The notes under the pieces were generated by a model. The model saw only the letters and a list, made by a program, of their open reading frames with translations, was not told the origin of the DNA and did not search any database. Shown piece after piece: positions 33,461 to 43,329 of a stretch of 64,000 nucleotides of DNA (the first letter of the stretch is position 1; every line of letters starts with the position of its first letter). The DNA lies in NCBI RefSeq assembly GCF_001507855.1, contig NZ_LGEN01000012.1, forward strand, positions 26,089 to 90,088, given 5' to 3'. Both the position numbers and the translations under genes were made by a program. The stretch is from Halomonas sp. 54_146. GTDB lineage: Bacteria; Pseudomonadota; Gammaproteobacteria; Pseudomonadales; Halomonadaceae.

Positions 33461-33790
33461 TCAGTCGATGATCGAGCCGTTCTCCTCAGCCAGCCGCAGG
33501 TATTCCGACAGCCGCCGCACCGGCTGGAAGTAGTGATCGCGCATCACGGGCTGCCGGTGCGGCCCGACGATGGACGCCAGATCAGACAACTTCACCGTTC
33601 CCAACTCAGGCATCCCGATCCCTAGGTCGATCAGGCCATGGGCTGTGTCCCCGTCAGCAGGATCGAGCGAGGCCAGCAGCCAGGTAGCGTGAGCGTCCGG
33701 GGTGAACAGCCGCACGACTGGCATCGGGTCCAGGGAGTCGCCGTTGGTGATCAATTGCGCACGCTCCGCGTCGGTGATGAGCAGAGTCAT
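33461..33790 (-). CDS. DUF2958 protein
   Basis: 109 aa. Starts MTLLITDAERAQLITNG and contains the typical PVVRLFTPDAHATWLLASLD, DLGIGMPELGTVKLSDLASI and DHYFQPVRRLSEYLRLA segments of DUF2958, a family found almost only on mobile elements, often near antirestriction genes. Cytoplasmic, function unknown. 33791-34075 upstream holds no gene I can support. Confidence 0.85.
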   Translation of the reverse strand: MTLLITDAERAQLITNGDSLDPMPVVRLFTPDAHATWLLASLDPADGDTAHGLIDLGIGMPELGTVKLSDLASIVGPHRQPVMRDHYFQPVRRLSEYLRLAEENGSIID

Positions 33791-34075
33791 GGCCGCACGC
33801 CTTCCTCAAAGGAGCAGAACCACCAAACCGCTTCACCATTTGTACGTGAAAACTCAAAAGCGCAACCCCACGAATCAGCCGAAGCGTAGAAGCGTGAAGG
33901 CGCATTGGCGTAGGTCTGGAAAGGCACAAATACGACTCCTCGAATTTGGCGAGATCCGCAAAACCGGATTTCTGTAAAAGCGCGGAACTGGGAATCAATA
34001 CAAAATGAACACTATAGATTGTAGCCCTATAGGATGCAATAGGTTGTCATCTTGGTTTTTGAGAGGAAACCATAG

Positions 34076-34363
34076 GTGGCGGCAGAGTACTCATTGGCGA
34101 GGGCGTTGAAAGCAGTCAGGAAAGCGCGTGGCTTGAGCCAGGAAGCGTTTTCCGACGTGTCGAGCCGTACCTATATGAGCACCTTGGAACGCGATCTGAA
34201 AAGCCCGACCCTCAGCAAGCTGGCCGAACTGTGCGAGGTGATGGAGGTGCATCCGCTTACGTTGTTGACGTTGGCATATACTGGTGATAGCGAAGACCAA
34301 GCCGATCAACTCCTTGCACAAGTACGGCAGGAATTGGAAGAGATTACTGAAAACAATCTTTAG
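34076..34363 (+). CDS. Xre-family helix-turn-helix regulator of the SIR2-HerA locus
   Basis: 95 aa, GTG start with GAGAGGAAA upstream. Classic Cro/CI helix-turn-helix (LKAVRKARGLSQEAFSDVSS, YMSTLERDLKSPTLSKLAEL) filling most of the protein. Lies 127 bp before the SIR2 gene on the same strand; likely controls it or itself. An 8-bp CCTATAGG palindrome occurs in the region before its start. Confidence 0.85.
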   Translation: MAAEYSLARALKAVRKARGLSQEAFSDVSSRTYMSTLERDLKSPTLSKLAELCEVMEVHPLTLLTLAYTGDSEDQADQLLAQVRQELEEITENNL

Positions 34364-34490
34364 GTAACTGAGGTTGACTATTTGCTGTCGCAAAGTGCGT
34401 AAACACTTCAGACTGGTGTGACTGCGCGTACAAATCATCGATCACTAACATCACGTAGGCCGACGAAAAATAATCATACTGGAGGAAGAA

Positions 34491-35666
34491 GTGATCTCTA
34501 TCAGCGACATTTACGATAAGGACGTCAATTTTTTGTTTGGCTCAGGGGCTTCATTTGGACTTCTTCCCACGCTGCAACTCCAGTTATCTAATGAGAATGG
34601 TGGAAAATTCACGCTAGAGGAACTGGCGACGAAATTCGAGCAAGAACGTGACCGACGTTTCGTTCCGTTGTTCATGCACTATTATTCCACCTGCATCAGG
34701 CCCGCAGAACAACTCACGCTCGAAACAGCAACGGCTACCGACTCCGGTAACCAGGTCATTGAGAACTATCGTACTTTTCTCACTACGATTTTAGAGATGG
34801 TCAAGCGGCGAAAGGCATTGGATCGCTGTTGCAACGTCTTCACAACGAATTACGATGGATGCTTTCCGCTTGTGGCCGACCAATTGCTCAAAGAGGGGCA
34901 CACGGACTTTATCTTGAACGATGGTTCGCGTGGATTTACTAAGCGGATATTACAGGCTCGAAATTTCGGTTCTTACCTTTGCCAAACTGGTGTCTTCGGC
35001 CGTTATCAAACCAGCATCCCACAGATCAACCTGATCCATCTCCACGGGTCGGTGTACTGGAGCAAAACAGACGGGGCCATCTTGGTCGATTACGATATTT
35101 TGTCCAAAGAATCCTTGTTGAGCGAGGATTTGACAACTGCGTTGCAGCAGTTTTCTGACGTTCTCGATAGCTCCACCGCCACGCTAGAAGATTTGCAAGA
35201 GCCAGATTTTGATGACGATGCCCTGTCTGTATTTTGGGCGAAGTATGAACAGATGCCCATCGTCAACCCGACTAAGTGGAAATTCCATGAAACCGTGTAT
35301 GAGGAGCACTATTACCAGATGCTCCGATTGCTCAGTTATGAACTTGAGAAGCCAAATGCAGTACTTATTACCTTCGGTTTTTCCTTCGCTGACGAGCACA
35401 TCCTCAATCTTGTGATGCGCTCTTTGTCAAATCCGGGACTACAAGTATTTGTATGCTGCTTTAATACTGCTGAATACCAAGTGATGTGTGAGAAATTCAA
35501 GGGCTACCGCAACGTCCAGTGTCTTGGCATCGATGGGGAAACCATAGATTTCTCAACGTTTAATAAGAAGATTCTGGCATGGCCAGAGGCATCCATCAAA
35601 ACGGCACAGCCTGCGGCTGAGGCAGGATCTGATGTAATCGATGATGGAGCCGAAGCAAGCGTATGA
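34491..35666 (+). CDS. SIR2-domain protein, NADase-type defence effector
   Basis: 391 aa, GTG start with GGAGG close upstream. SIR2 fold: nucleotide-binding GSGASFG (17-23), TTNYD with Asn120 and Asp122, His185 in LIHLHGSVYW, and FGFSFADEHIL near 315. In defence systems such SIR2 proteins degrade NAD+ during infection. It overlaps the HerA-like gene by ATGA (35663-35666), so the two are coupled: the SIR2-HerA (Nezha-type) pair. G+C is below that of the ICE core. Confidence 0.92.
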   Translation: MISISDIYDKDVNFLFGSGASFGLLPTLQLQLSNENGGKFTLEELATKFEQERDRRFVPLFMHYYSTCIRPAEQLTLETATATDSGNQVIENYRTFLTTILEMVKRRKALDRCCNVFTTNYDGCFPLVADQLLKEGHTDFILNDGSRGFTKRILQARNFGSYLCQTGVFGRYQTSIPQINLIHLHGSVYWSKTDGAILVDYDILSKESLLSEDLTTALQQFSDVLDSSTATLEDLQEPDFDDDALSVFWAKYEQMPIVNPTKWKFHETVYEEHYYQMLRLLSYELEKPNAVLITFGFSFADEHILNLVMRSLSNPGLQVFVCCFNTAEYQVMCEKFKGYRNVQCLGIDGETIDFSTFNKKILAWPEASIKTAQPAAEAGSDVIDDGAEASV

Positions 35667-37465
35667 GTATCCGCGTGGGTGATGTCATCGCTGTTCATGG
35701 CACTAAGGTGATTCTTAAGATCGACGAACAGTCCAGTAAAGAGACGCTATTTCACGGTGGTAAAAAATACAAAGGTGTATCTATCCGCGAATATCTTTCT
35801 ATCCAGCGTGGTTTTCGGGACATCATATGCATGGTTGAAGGTGAATACCTTGACGAAAGCCGAATTGAGACACGGAACGGTAAGCCGTCTTATGTGCGGA
35901 AGGTTGAGGTTAGGCCTATCGGATTCTTTGACCATACAGGCTTCTCCCAAGGGATAAAGTACTTACCGATGATTCAGGACCCTGCATTCCTGATGCCAGA
36001 GGAGCGAATCCGATCCATTTTCGACCGAAAGTCTGATGGCGAATTCAAAATCGGGCACATGCTTAAAGAGGAGATCGCAATCGGGCTTCCATGGAAACGC
36101 CTCTTTAACAGTCATATTGGCATATTTGGAAATACTGGAAGCGGTAAATCCAATACGTTAGCGAAGCTCTACTCCGTACTATTTGATGAAAAACTTCAGC
36201 TAATTGCTGGGAAGAGCCGTTTCATTATTCTCGACTTCAACGGAGAATATGGGGGCGAGCAGCTAGCCCCAGCGGAACACAAAACTGTCTATCAGCTCTC
36301 TACACTGATAAATCCTGATCCTGAAGACCTCAATGCCCGCTTCCCATTGGCACCGCAAGAGTTCTGGGATATTGAGACACTATCATTACTTTTCCAAGCG
36401 ACCACCAACACGCAGCGACCATTCCTAAATCGGGTCATTTCCGGGAAACTTAAGTACGGAGGCAACCGTGCTGCATTGGCGAACTACGCAAAAATGAAGT
36501 TCCGCCAGTCATTCTGCGCAGGCGAAGTTAAACCCGCAACGCTAGATCTTATGCGGACGGTTGCTCGGCGCATGAACAACCAAGCCGTTCAGGATCTCTT
36601 GGCGGAGGTTACGTGGTACCGCAATGGTCGTTTCCATTGTAGGGCGTTCATTGACCCCGATGGAAATCAATACGCGGCACACATCGCACCGACCGTAGAC
36701 ACACTAGATATTCAAGGTCTCGACGAATTTGATGAGCTCGTTCTTCGTGTCAACCTGCAATTGATGTCTGACTTGAATGCAGGTTATGTCCAGTTCGAGC
36801 ATATTCAGCCACTACTCAAGCGCGTTGAGTCGTCGTTATCCAGTATACGCAAAGTCATTGTGATTGGAGATGCTCCACAACCCGAAAGGTTACTAACGGT
36901 CGTTTCTCTACGCCGCTGCAACAACGAAGTCAAAAAAGTCTTACCGTTGCTATTTGCCAAGCACTACTACAACGCACACAAGGCAGCTGTAGATACTCCT
37001 CCCGACCGAACGATTCATGTCATTGTCGATGAGGCTCACAACATCCTATCTGACCAATCCACTCGAGAAAGCGAAAGTTGGAAGGATTATCGACTAGAGC
37101 AGTTCGAGGAAATCATCAAAGAGGGGCGCAAGTTTGGAATGTTTGTCACGATCGCTAGTCAGCGCCCCGCCGACATCTCCCCGACCATTATTTCCCAACT
37201 GCACAACTTCTTCATCCATCGGTTAGTGAATGACCGAGACCTATACCTGATCGACAATACGATTTCAACGCTGGATTCCCTGTCACGAAGCCTCATTCCA
37301 GGGCTTTCTCAAGGTTGCTGTGTGGTAACAGGTACGGCCTTCGATTTACCAATGGTTATACAAGTAGACCGTTTGCCCAGTAATAAGCAACCTAGCAGTG
37401 AGGACGTAGACCTTGAAAAGCTCTGGAACACACCTGCTAATGGCAATGAGGATGCCTGTAGCTAG
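35663..37465 (+). CDS. HerA-like ATPase, partner of the SIR2 effector
   Basis: 600 aa. An N-terminal HAS-barrel-like beta domain (VGDVIAVHGTKVILKIDEQS) precedes a FtsK/HerA-type ATPase with Walker A GNTGSGKS (156-163), Walker B HVIVDEAHNIL (about 452) and the motif ASQRPADISPTIISQLHNFF. Known SIR2-HerA systems form a large complex with nuclease, helicase and NADase activity; the same is inferred here. No frameshift seen. Confidence 0.93.
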   Translation: MSIRVGDVIAVHGTKVILKIDEQSSKETLFHGGKKYKGVSIREYLSIQRGFRDIICMVEGEYLDESRIETRNGKPSYVRKVEVRPIGFFDHTGFSQGIKYLPMIQDPAFLMPEERIRSIFDRKSDGEFKIGHMLKEEIAIGLPWKRLFNSHIGIFGNTGSGKSNTLAKLYSVLFDEKLQLIAGKSRFIILDFNGEYGGEQLAPAEHKTVYQLSTLINPDPEDLNARFPLAPQEFWDIETLSLLFQATTNTQRPFLNRVISGKLKYGGNRAALANYAKMKFRQSFCAGEVKPATLDLMRTVARRMNNQAVQDLLAEVTWYRNGRFHCRAFIDPDGNQYAAHIAPTVDTLDIQGLDEFDELVLRVNLQLMSDLNAGYVQFEHIQPLLKRVESSLSSIRKVIVIGDAPQPERLLTVVSLRRCNNEVKKVLPLLFAKHYYNAHKAAVDTPPDRTIHVIVDEAHNILSDQSTRESESWKDYRLEQFEEIIKEGRKFGMFVTIASQRPADISPTIISQLHNFFIHRLVNDRDLYLIDNTISTLDSLSRSLIPGLSQGCCVVTGTAFDLPMVIQVDRLPSNKQPSSEDVDLEKLWNTPANGNEDACS

Positions 37466-37754
37466 TTCGATGGTAATAGCTAGTCCCTTCAAGGATAAGC
37501 GGATAGCAAACCTGGAGCAGCGCGATCCGCAGAGCGGAGACGCAAGGAGGCATTTCGCTTATTATCTATTTGTATGGATTGACTGCCATCATCCAATAGG
37601 GAACATTCGTCCACCGATCACAACAACGATCCGCTCATGTTCAACGAAGTCGTTCCCCTGTTGGCTTTTGCCAGTAAAACTGTGAGAATCTGGTTTCATG
37701 CCTACCAGGTACAACCTGTAGATAAGAGTTTCACAAGATTGCAAAAGGTTTGTA

Positions 37755-38918
37755 GTGAGTGAAGAGCAGCCAAATCCTATCATCCTGAATGCAGAAGAAC
37801 TTAGAGCAAGCATGCTCTTAAACATCTTTGCAGGGAACCCCCTCTACGGTCTAGACGAAGAATATGCTTTCTTCTACGATGAAACCAATAACATCCGCAA
37901 GTTCTGGATCAGGGATGACGGTTTCAACGAGCAGCCGAAGAACTTTGTCTTAGGTGGAATTGCCCACAAAAAATCCGAACCGTTAACCGGGCTTGATGAG
38001 TTGGTCAAATCGCTGCACATCCAAAAGTCCGCCAAGGAAATCAAGTTCAATCAGCTTGCTACGGGTAGCTATCTCGGCGTGCTGAACTCCAGGAAAATAA
38101 GGACGCTTTTGGAGTGGCTGAGTGCCAATGGGGTGTTCATCCACTACACAAACTTCAATATTCTCTATTGGTCACTGGTTGACATTGTGGATTCGCTCTG
38201 GGATGAGCCCGAGCTGCGCCAGTACATGCCGTATGTCATGCACATCAAGGGCGAACTCTTCAACCTTGCCAATGCGGATTTAGATCGGTTGGTGCCAATT
38301 TTAAAAAAATATCGATTTCCAAATGTTCAGCGAAATGCAAGTTTTTCGTTCATGACGGAATTTTCTGACCTTCTTGAATCAGTCTCCAAGAAGCCACAAT
38401 CTGACATCAGCGAACTGGTTATATACATGGTTCGCAAAGCGGCAAACCTTCCAGAGTTACCCTTCATTGTGGACAACGAAGATGACGTGCTCATTGATAG
38501 CTTCGACAGTCTATTCCTGCGACCCTTGTACATTTACCCAACAAGCTCTCATACCTTTGACAACGAAACCGAGGTTCAGGAGGCGCTGGGGAACACTCAG
38601 ATTGGATACAAGGGAAGGTTCGTAGAATATTCCTTCGTGGACTCCCGAGATTGCATAGAGATTCAATTGTCGGATGGCATCTGTGGATTGCTGGGTAGCC
38701 ACTTCAATTTCTTGGAGGAGCATTCTGTTGAGGAGCTGATTGAGATTAAGAAAAACCTCAACCCTGTCCAACGCCAGACTCTCTCCTTGCTCCGCAAACT
38801 TATAGACATCTCCGACACTCAAAGCAATGGATTCATGTACCGAATCTCTCCGATGGATAGTGACTATAAGAATGACTACTTCTTGCATGACCGTACTTTG
38901 CCCGACCATCTGGTTTAA
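37755..38918 (+). CDS. DUF3800 protein next to SIR2-HerA
   Basis: 387 aa, GTG start. N-terminal DUF3800 signature YAFFYDETNNIRKFWIRDDG with KNFVLGGIAH and KEIKFNQLATGSYLGVLNS, followed by VDSRDCIEIQLSDGICGLLG, whose acidic residues fit the RNase H-like fold proposed for this family. 289 bp separates it from herA and holds no gene, so it may have its own promoter. DUF3800 proteins recur in defence islands; whether it belongs to the SIR2-HerA system is open. Confidence 0.8.
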   Translation: MSEEQPNPIILNAEELRASMLLNIFAGNPLYGLDEEYAFFYDETNNIRKFWIRDDGFNEQPKNFVLGGIAHKKSEPLTGLDELVKSLHIQKSAKEIKFNQLATGSYLGVLNSRKIRTLLEWLSANGVFIHYTNFNILYWSLVDIVDSLWDEPELRQYMPYVMHIKGELFNLANADLDRLVPILKKYRFPNVQRNASFSFMTEFSDLLESVSKKPQSDISELVIYMVRKAANLPELPFIVDNEDDVLIDSFDSLFLRPLYIYPTSSHTFDNETEVQEALGNTQIGYKGRFVEYSFVDSRDCIEIQLSDGICGLLGSHFNFLEEHSVEELIEIKKNLNPVQRQTLSLLRKLIDISDTQSNGFMYRISPMDSDYKNDYFLHDRTLPDHLV

Positions 38919-39055
38919 CGTTGCCAGAGAGGCCAGATCTGCGCGCCTGCCTACCGTGCGACGATCAACTCTGACGCTTAGTTGTACTCTTTCTTAGTGC
39001 GCGATGGTCTGCAAGGGGTCACAACCGAACACTAATCTTCTGCATAAGTCGAAGC

Positions 39056-39076
39056 AAAAAGGGGGCCGAAGCCCCC
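39056..39076 (-). terminator. Intrinsic terminator of radC
   Basis: Minus-strand hairpin GGGGGC-TTCG-GCCCCC (39061-39076) followed by five T (39056-39060), four bases after the radC stop. Perfect arms and a UUCG loop. Confidence 0.85.
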
Positions 39077-39080
39077 AGGA

Positions 39081-39590
39081 TCAGATCAGGCCACGCTCTG
39101 CAAACGACGTAGTGTCACTACCGGCGACAATGACATGATCCAGCGTGCGCACGTCCACCAGTGCCAGCGCCTCTTTGAGCCGCTTAGTGATGGCCTCATC
39201 GGCGCGGCTCGGCTCGGGATTTCCGCTGGGATGATTGTGCGAGAAGATCACCGCCGCCGCATTGAGCCTCAGGGCTTCCTTGACCACCTCGCGTGGATAC
39301 ACCGAAGCACTGTCGATGGTGCCCCTGAACATCTCGGTGTATTCGATCAAGCGATGCTGCGAGTCGAGGAACAGTACTGCGAAGACTTCGTGCTCGAAAC
39401 CAGCCAGCTTGGCACACAGGTACTCTTTGACGAGTGCCGGTGAGGTGAAGGACATACCCCGCTGTATTTTCTGGTCGATGACCTGACGCGCGGCGCCAAG
39501 AATCTGATCTACCGACGCCGGCAGGTAGCGCCCTTGCGCGTCACGGACCAGCAGAGAGGAATCGAACGAGGAAAAGGACAGTTGTGTCAT
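39081..39590 (-). CDS. radC: RadC-family JAB/MPN-domain protein
   Basis: 169 aa. JAB metalloprotease-like domain with EYLCAKLAGFEHEVFAVLFL, HNHPSGNPEPSRADEAITKR (metal ligands His, His and Asp) and HVIVAGSDTTSFAERG. Short mobile-element version without the N-terminal helix-hairpin-helix of chromosomal RadC; a standard Tn4371-core gene. Molecular function is not established. It has its own terminator. Confidence 0.92.
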   Translation of the reverse strand: MTQLSFSSFDSSLLVRDAQGRYLPASVDQILGAARQVIDQKIQRGMSFTSPALVKEYLCAKLAGFEHEVFAVLFLDSQHRLIEYTEMFRGTIDSASVYPREVVKEALRLNAAAVIFSHNHPSGNPEPSRADEAITKRLKEALALVDVRTLDHVIVAGSDTTSFAERGLI

Positions 39591-39957
39591 GATCGTGCTC
39601 CGGTTGCTCGGGCGGAATTGCCCGGAACCGGCGTCAGCACGGCGCAGCGCAAGCTGTCACAGGGTCATGAACGGCCATGGCCGCAAGCGTGCGAGCACGC
39701 GCAGCCCTTGACGGCGAGAACGCCGTGGTACGGTGAAGGGAACAGCAAGACCGCCCATACCCTACCCACTACACACTCTCGCCCTTGGCAAGCGGAGCGC
39801 GCAGACCCTCATGGGCCGGAGGTTTCAGGGATCAAAGCCGGATGGCCGCGATTCGGTACGAAGCGTGGGGCGTAGCCCGCGAGCCCGACGGCGTCACGCC
39901 GGGACACAAGAAATATCGTTAGCGGAAAGTCAAAATGATACTGATCTTCAACCGCAA
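39591..39957. other. Non-coding leader region upstream of radC
   Basis: 367 bp, no convincing gene. GC-rich and structured, with a GGCGTCACGCC palindrome (39890-39900). It probably holds the radC promoter and a long 5' leader on the minus strand, and the 3' end of the MBL operon. No terminator hairpin with a T-run was seen for the MBL operon. Confidence 0.4.
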
Positions 39958-41028
39958 TCAATTCTCTTGATCTTCAGGATATGGAGCTTGGGGAATCGGC
40001 ACCCAGCCATCACGAGTGATGCCAGCGCCGATGCGTATGTTCTGGCCTTCAGTTGCAGTCCAATGCCCACCCCGATGCAGTACAGCTCGAATCACCGATT
40101 TCCTCGGATGATCCTCGTCTGCTTTGGCGGAACTGCATATAGCATTCCAGTGGTGTTTGTCAGGCATTGCGTTCAGGCGTGGACCAAGAAGTTGATCCAT
40201 AATCTCCGTCGAAACGTTGTGTCGTCCGCCATGATGAGGCACCTGAAAGTATCGAATACCTGGCAATGCGAGTCCAGCAACAGGCGCGTGGTCGATTACC
40301 TCTTGCAGCGCTTCACGCCCAGCATCGCCAGTAAGCAGGACGCTGTGGCCGTTTAGGATGGCCGTCTGCACCACACTCATTTCGTTTTCACGACTTGTCG
40401 GCTCTGGTGGAAAATACTCTTCCCCCCACAGGGACTTCATATAGGTGGTCGCGGCCTTCACAACCCGGAATATGCTGCTCAGCACGCTATCTGAAGCACT
40501 TTCCTCAACAGCTTCCGGTGTCTTTGCGGAATCCACAATCAGGTCGAAGTAGCGAGACAGTGTGGGCGCCATCACCACGAAGGGACCGATGCTCTGCCCC
40601 TGAAGAGGAGAATGGATTGGAATTCCCTTCTCCAGCGCAATGTCCTCAAGAATTGCCGTGGCATCATAGATGGATCGCAACTTTCGTCTCAGTGCTTCAG
40701 CTGATTCATAGTTCTCGAATCGAACAATCAACTGGTCCGCGTATATCCACGGCCTGTTGATCCAAAGATTTCTGACCGTGCATTGCTCTAGGACTTTTCG
40801 CAGCCCATTGGCATGATCGCGGTCTGGATGCGTGAGGATCACATGGTCGATGACAGTTGTTCCGTAATAGGTTTTCAGGTGCTCGACAATCTGATCTCCC
40901 GTATCCAGATATCCACCGTCAACGACGTGCACACCCTCAGTGCCATTCACCGAATAACGCAGCGTGATTGCATCCCCGCTTTTCGCTGTTTCGACGCCAA
41001 GAAAATCGATCTCGAAGTAGTCAGCCAT
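39958..41028 (-). CDS. ComEC-type metallo-beta-lactamase-fold hydrolase (third gene of E2-E1-JAB operon)
   Basis: 356 aa, no signal peptide. Metal site HPDRDH at 67-72, LLTGDAGREAL near 233 and FQVPHHGGRHN near 265, the pattern of ComEC/Rec2-like cytoplasmic MBL hydrolases (phosphodiesterase/nuclease-like). It lies 45 bp after the E2-E1-JAB gene. The operon's first gene is another, diverged MBL. Substrate unknown; a nucleic acid or cyclic nucleotide is possible for this fold. Confidence 0.85.
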   Translation of the reverse strand: MADYFEIDFLGVETAKSGDAITLRYSVNGTEGVHVVDGGYLDTGDQIVEHLKTYYGTTVIDHVILTHPDRDHANGLRKVLEQCTVRNLWINRPWIYADQLIVRFENYESAEALRRKLRSIYDATAILEDIALEKGIPIHSPLQGQSIGPFVVMAPTLSRYFDLIVDSAKTPEAVEESASDSVLSSIFRVVKAATTYMKSLWGEEYFPPEPTSRENEMSVVQTAILNGHSVLLTGDAGREALQEVIDHAPVAGLALPGIRYFQVPHHGGRHNVSTEIMDQLLGPRLNAMPDKHHWNAICSSAKADEDHPRKSVIRAVLHRGGHWTATEGQNIRIGAGITRDGWVPIPQAPYPEDQEN

Positions 41029-41073
41029 ACATCCCTTTCGTTTTATGCCAAGAAAGTGCCGGCGGCTTTGCCT

Positions 41074-43329
41074 TTACCAGCGATCCACCGCACACCTGAG
41101 TCCTGTCGGAGTCCATACCAACGACACGGCGGGAAGGCCGCCAGCATCCTCGGCGATGCCGCGCAACGTATTTCGGTCTATGCCCGAATGTGCGCCGCCT
41201 TTCGGGTGGCTATGCCAAGTGCCGATGAAGGCCAGATACCCCAAAGAGGTTCCATTCGCTGTGCGCAAATTTTGAACAAGCCCATTCGTCCCAAGGACGA
41301 AGCGGGCGGCCTCCCGAATGCTGTCAGGCGGCGCATCCACGAGGCCAGCAATGGTGATGGTTCGATTCTCAAACGAGATACGACCGACCAAGGCTCCACC
41401 TGTTTCCAGAGCGCCCCAGCGCAGCGCATCAGCATGGATCGCTTGCACGACAGGGTGCAGAATCCGAATGTTCCAGCCACCATCGTCTGCTACGTTGAGC
41501 ACAGTGGTCGGGCCGAGGCTGGTGCTGGTCCATGCCATGCCGAGGCCTTCGGTATCCGAGACCCCGGCGCAAAGCGTCGCCTCCTTCGGGAGTCCGCCAA
41601 CGAGCCAGCGTTCCAGTTGCAGGCCAGCTAATGAAGCAGAACGCGAAACAACGGCATCGGACATTGGCATCGTCAGTGAACGGCAGTTGTCGCCCACAAA
41701 AATACGCGTCGGCTCAGACGTATCGCCAGCAATCGACGCCCGCAGTTCCGGCACAAACCGACAGCACTCGAACAAGAATGCCGTAAGATCGTCAACCCGA
41801 CCGGCGCGACCAGGCCCTTCAAGCAAAACCGCGACACAGCGCCCCTGGCCATACATGACGATCCGTGCCAACCGCGCAGGGGATTGGTTCAGCGCCGTTG
41901 ATTGCGTTTCTGCGGCCAACACCTGAAGTGAGGCTGTCGCATCCACGATGAGGGCCGCATCCTGCGGAACGGTTGCAGCAAACTGCGCAGCATCGACCAA
42001 GAGAGTCACTGCGTCGGTGTCGAACGCTTGCGATTGAAGATGCGACAGCGACTCAAAGGCCGTCTTCATCAGCGTCGACTTCCGAGGTGGAACCAGCATC
42101 GGTCCCCGCTCAATGAGCGCATGCCGCGCCGCATTGTGAGGCGACATAGACTCGTTATCGACGAAAGTCATCGAACCGAAGCCCGCTCGCCCCAGTTGCA
42201 TCGCGATTTTCGATCCCAAACTTCCGCAGCCGAGCATGACCAGCGGCTGCGATGTGGCTGCTGCTGGAATGCCGGACGCCCTTGCCAGCAGCTCGGGAGA
42301 CAACGCATGCGCGTGAAAGGCTGAATGAACCGTGGCGTTTCGCTCCAGGAGTGATCGCGCGTTGAGTTCATAGCGCACAATGTAGGGCAATACTTCGACG
42401 CTTCTCCCTGGTGAGCCCACAAGCGACACTGGCCTTTGCACAGTCAGAATAACAATCGCGTACAAGCCATACACCCAGCCACGCGAGTCCTGCTGCATAT
42501 CCAGGATCGAACGTCCGTAGTAGCCATCCAGGCTTTGGGCCAAAGCGTCACGATCTATGCCCAGTTCCACTGCTCTATCGAGCAGCGTCGCGAGATCGAC
42601 AACCGTCTCCGGTTGATAGCGCCCGACCACATACGGGTGATTGCCGGTCATTGGCGCCCGCGCGATGAAGGCTGCGGCATGGCCATTCCCCCACTTCCCC
42701 AACTTGTCGTTGTGAACATCCTGCGAGAAAACAGTATCGAATTGCGCGGTCAGTTCGGTATTGATGATGGCGTACATACCGCCATCGATCGTCACATAGC
42801 GTGCGGGAACTACCAGAATCGTGCCGTCAACGGGAGCGTTGGCCGCGACCTTCTCGGCACTGAATATGACGGTGGAAGGACAACTGTCTCGGCGCGTCGG
42901 CTCCCACCCATGCTCCAAATCCAGCAATGTTCCGGCTGCGGCCTTGTGCAGCCAATCGATCAACTGGTCGACAATGGCGTCCAGACCAAACCGATGCAGT
43001 AACTCGTCCAACGACCCCTCGAACAGGCACGGCGAGACCAACTCGCCTTCCTGATGGGGGTTGATGTGCGGCAAGTTGAGCGGGAAGTCTGCACGCAAGA
43101 AGGGCTTGGGGGCGAATAGGGGCCAGTCATTATCGAATACCAGAACGCATGTCTCGACGGCACGTACGCCAGTTTGGGAGACGCCGTTACGCCGAGACCT
43201 GCTTGGCAGTTGAACGGCAACATCGACCTCTATCTGTGTCGATACACCGCTTGCCTTTGGCTCGCCAACGCGGATCAAGCCACGATGACGTTGAAGTTGA
43301 TGCAGTGCGTCTGCGATGGCGTCTGTCAT
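41074..43329 (-). CDS. E2-E1-JAB triple-module ubiquitin-like conjugation protein
   Basis: 751 aa. Residues 1-150: E2/UBC-like region with Cys101 in LVSPCLFEGSLDELL. About 360-600: ThiF/E1 adenylation fold, LGCGSLGSKIA (366-376), Asp391 in FVDNESMSPHNAAR, and a candidate transfer Cys549 (DNCRSL). About 630-751: JAB deubiquitinase-like domain, Glu642, His706-x-His708, Ser715 and Asp718 (TWHSHPKGGAHSGID). All three catalytic sets are intact, so it could both attach and remove a ubiquitin-like tag. No ubiquitin-like gene or CD-NTase is adjacent. Starts in ATGA overlap with the upstream MBL gene. Confidence 0.88.
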   Translation of the reverse strand: MTDAIADALHQLQRHRGLIRVGEPKASGVSTQIEVDVAVQLPSRSRRNGVSQTGVRAVETCVLVFDNDWPLFAPKPFLRADFPLNLPHINPHQEGELVSPCLFEGSLDELLHRFGLDAIVDQLIDWLHKAAAGTLLDLEHGWEPTRRDSCPSTVIFSAEKVAANAPVDGTILVVPARYVTIDGGMYAIINTELTAQFDTVFSQDVHNDKLGKWGNGHAAAFIARAPMTGNHPYVVGRYQPETVVDLATLLDRAVELGIDRDALAQSLDGYYGRSILDMQQDSRGWVYGLYAIVILTVQRPVSLVGSPGRSVEVLPYIVRYELNARSLLERNATVHSAFHAHALSPELLARASGIPAAATSQPLVMLGCGSLGSKIAMQLGRAGFGSMTFVDNESMSPHNAARHALIERGPMLVPPRKSTLMKTAFESLSHLQSQAFDTDAVTLLVDAAQFAATVPQDAALIVDATASLQVLAAETQSTALNQSPARLARIVMYGQGRCVAVLLEGPGRAGRVDDLTAFLFECCRFVPELRASIAGDTSEPTRIFVGDNCRSLTMPMSDAVVSRSASLAGLQLERWLVGGLPKEATLCAGVSDTEGLGMAWTSTSLGPTTVLNVADDGGWNIRILHPVVQAIHADALRWGALETGGALVGRISFENRTITIAGLVDAPPDSIREAARFVLGTNGLVQNLRTANGTSLGYLAFIGTWHSHPKGGAHSGIDRNTLRGIAEDAGGLPAVSLVWTPTGLRCAVDRW

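Noticed and set aside
37413..37685. 90-aa plus-strand frame between herA and the DUF3800 gene
   Set aside because: Overlaps the herA end, no recognisable domain or ribosome-binding site.
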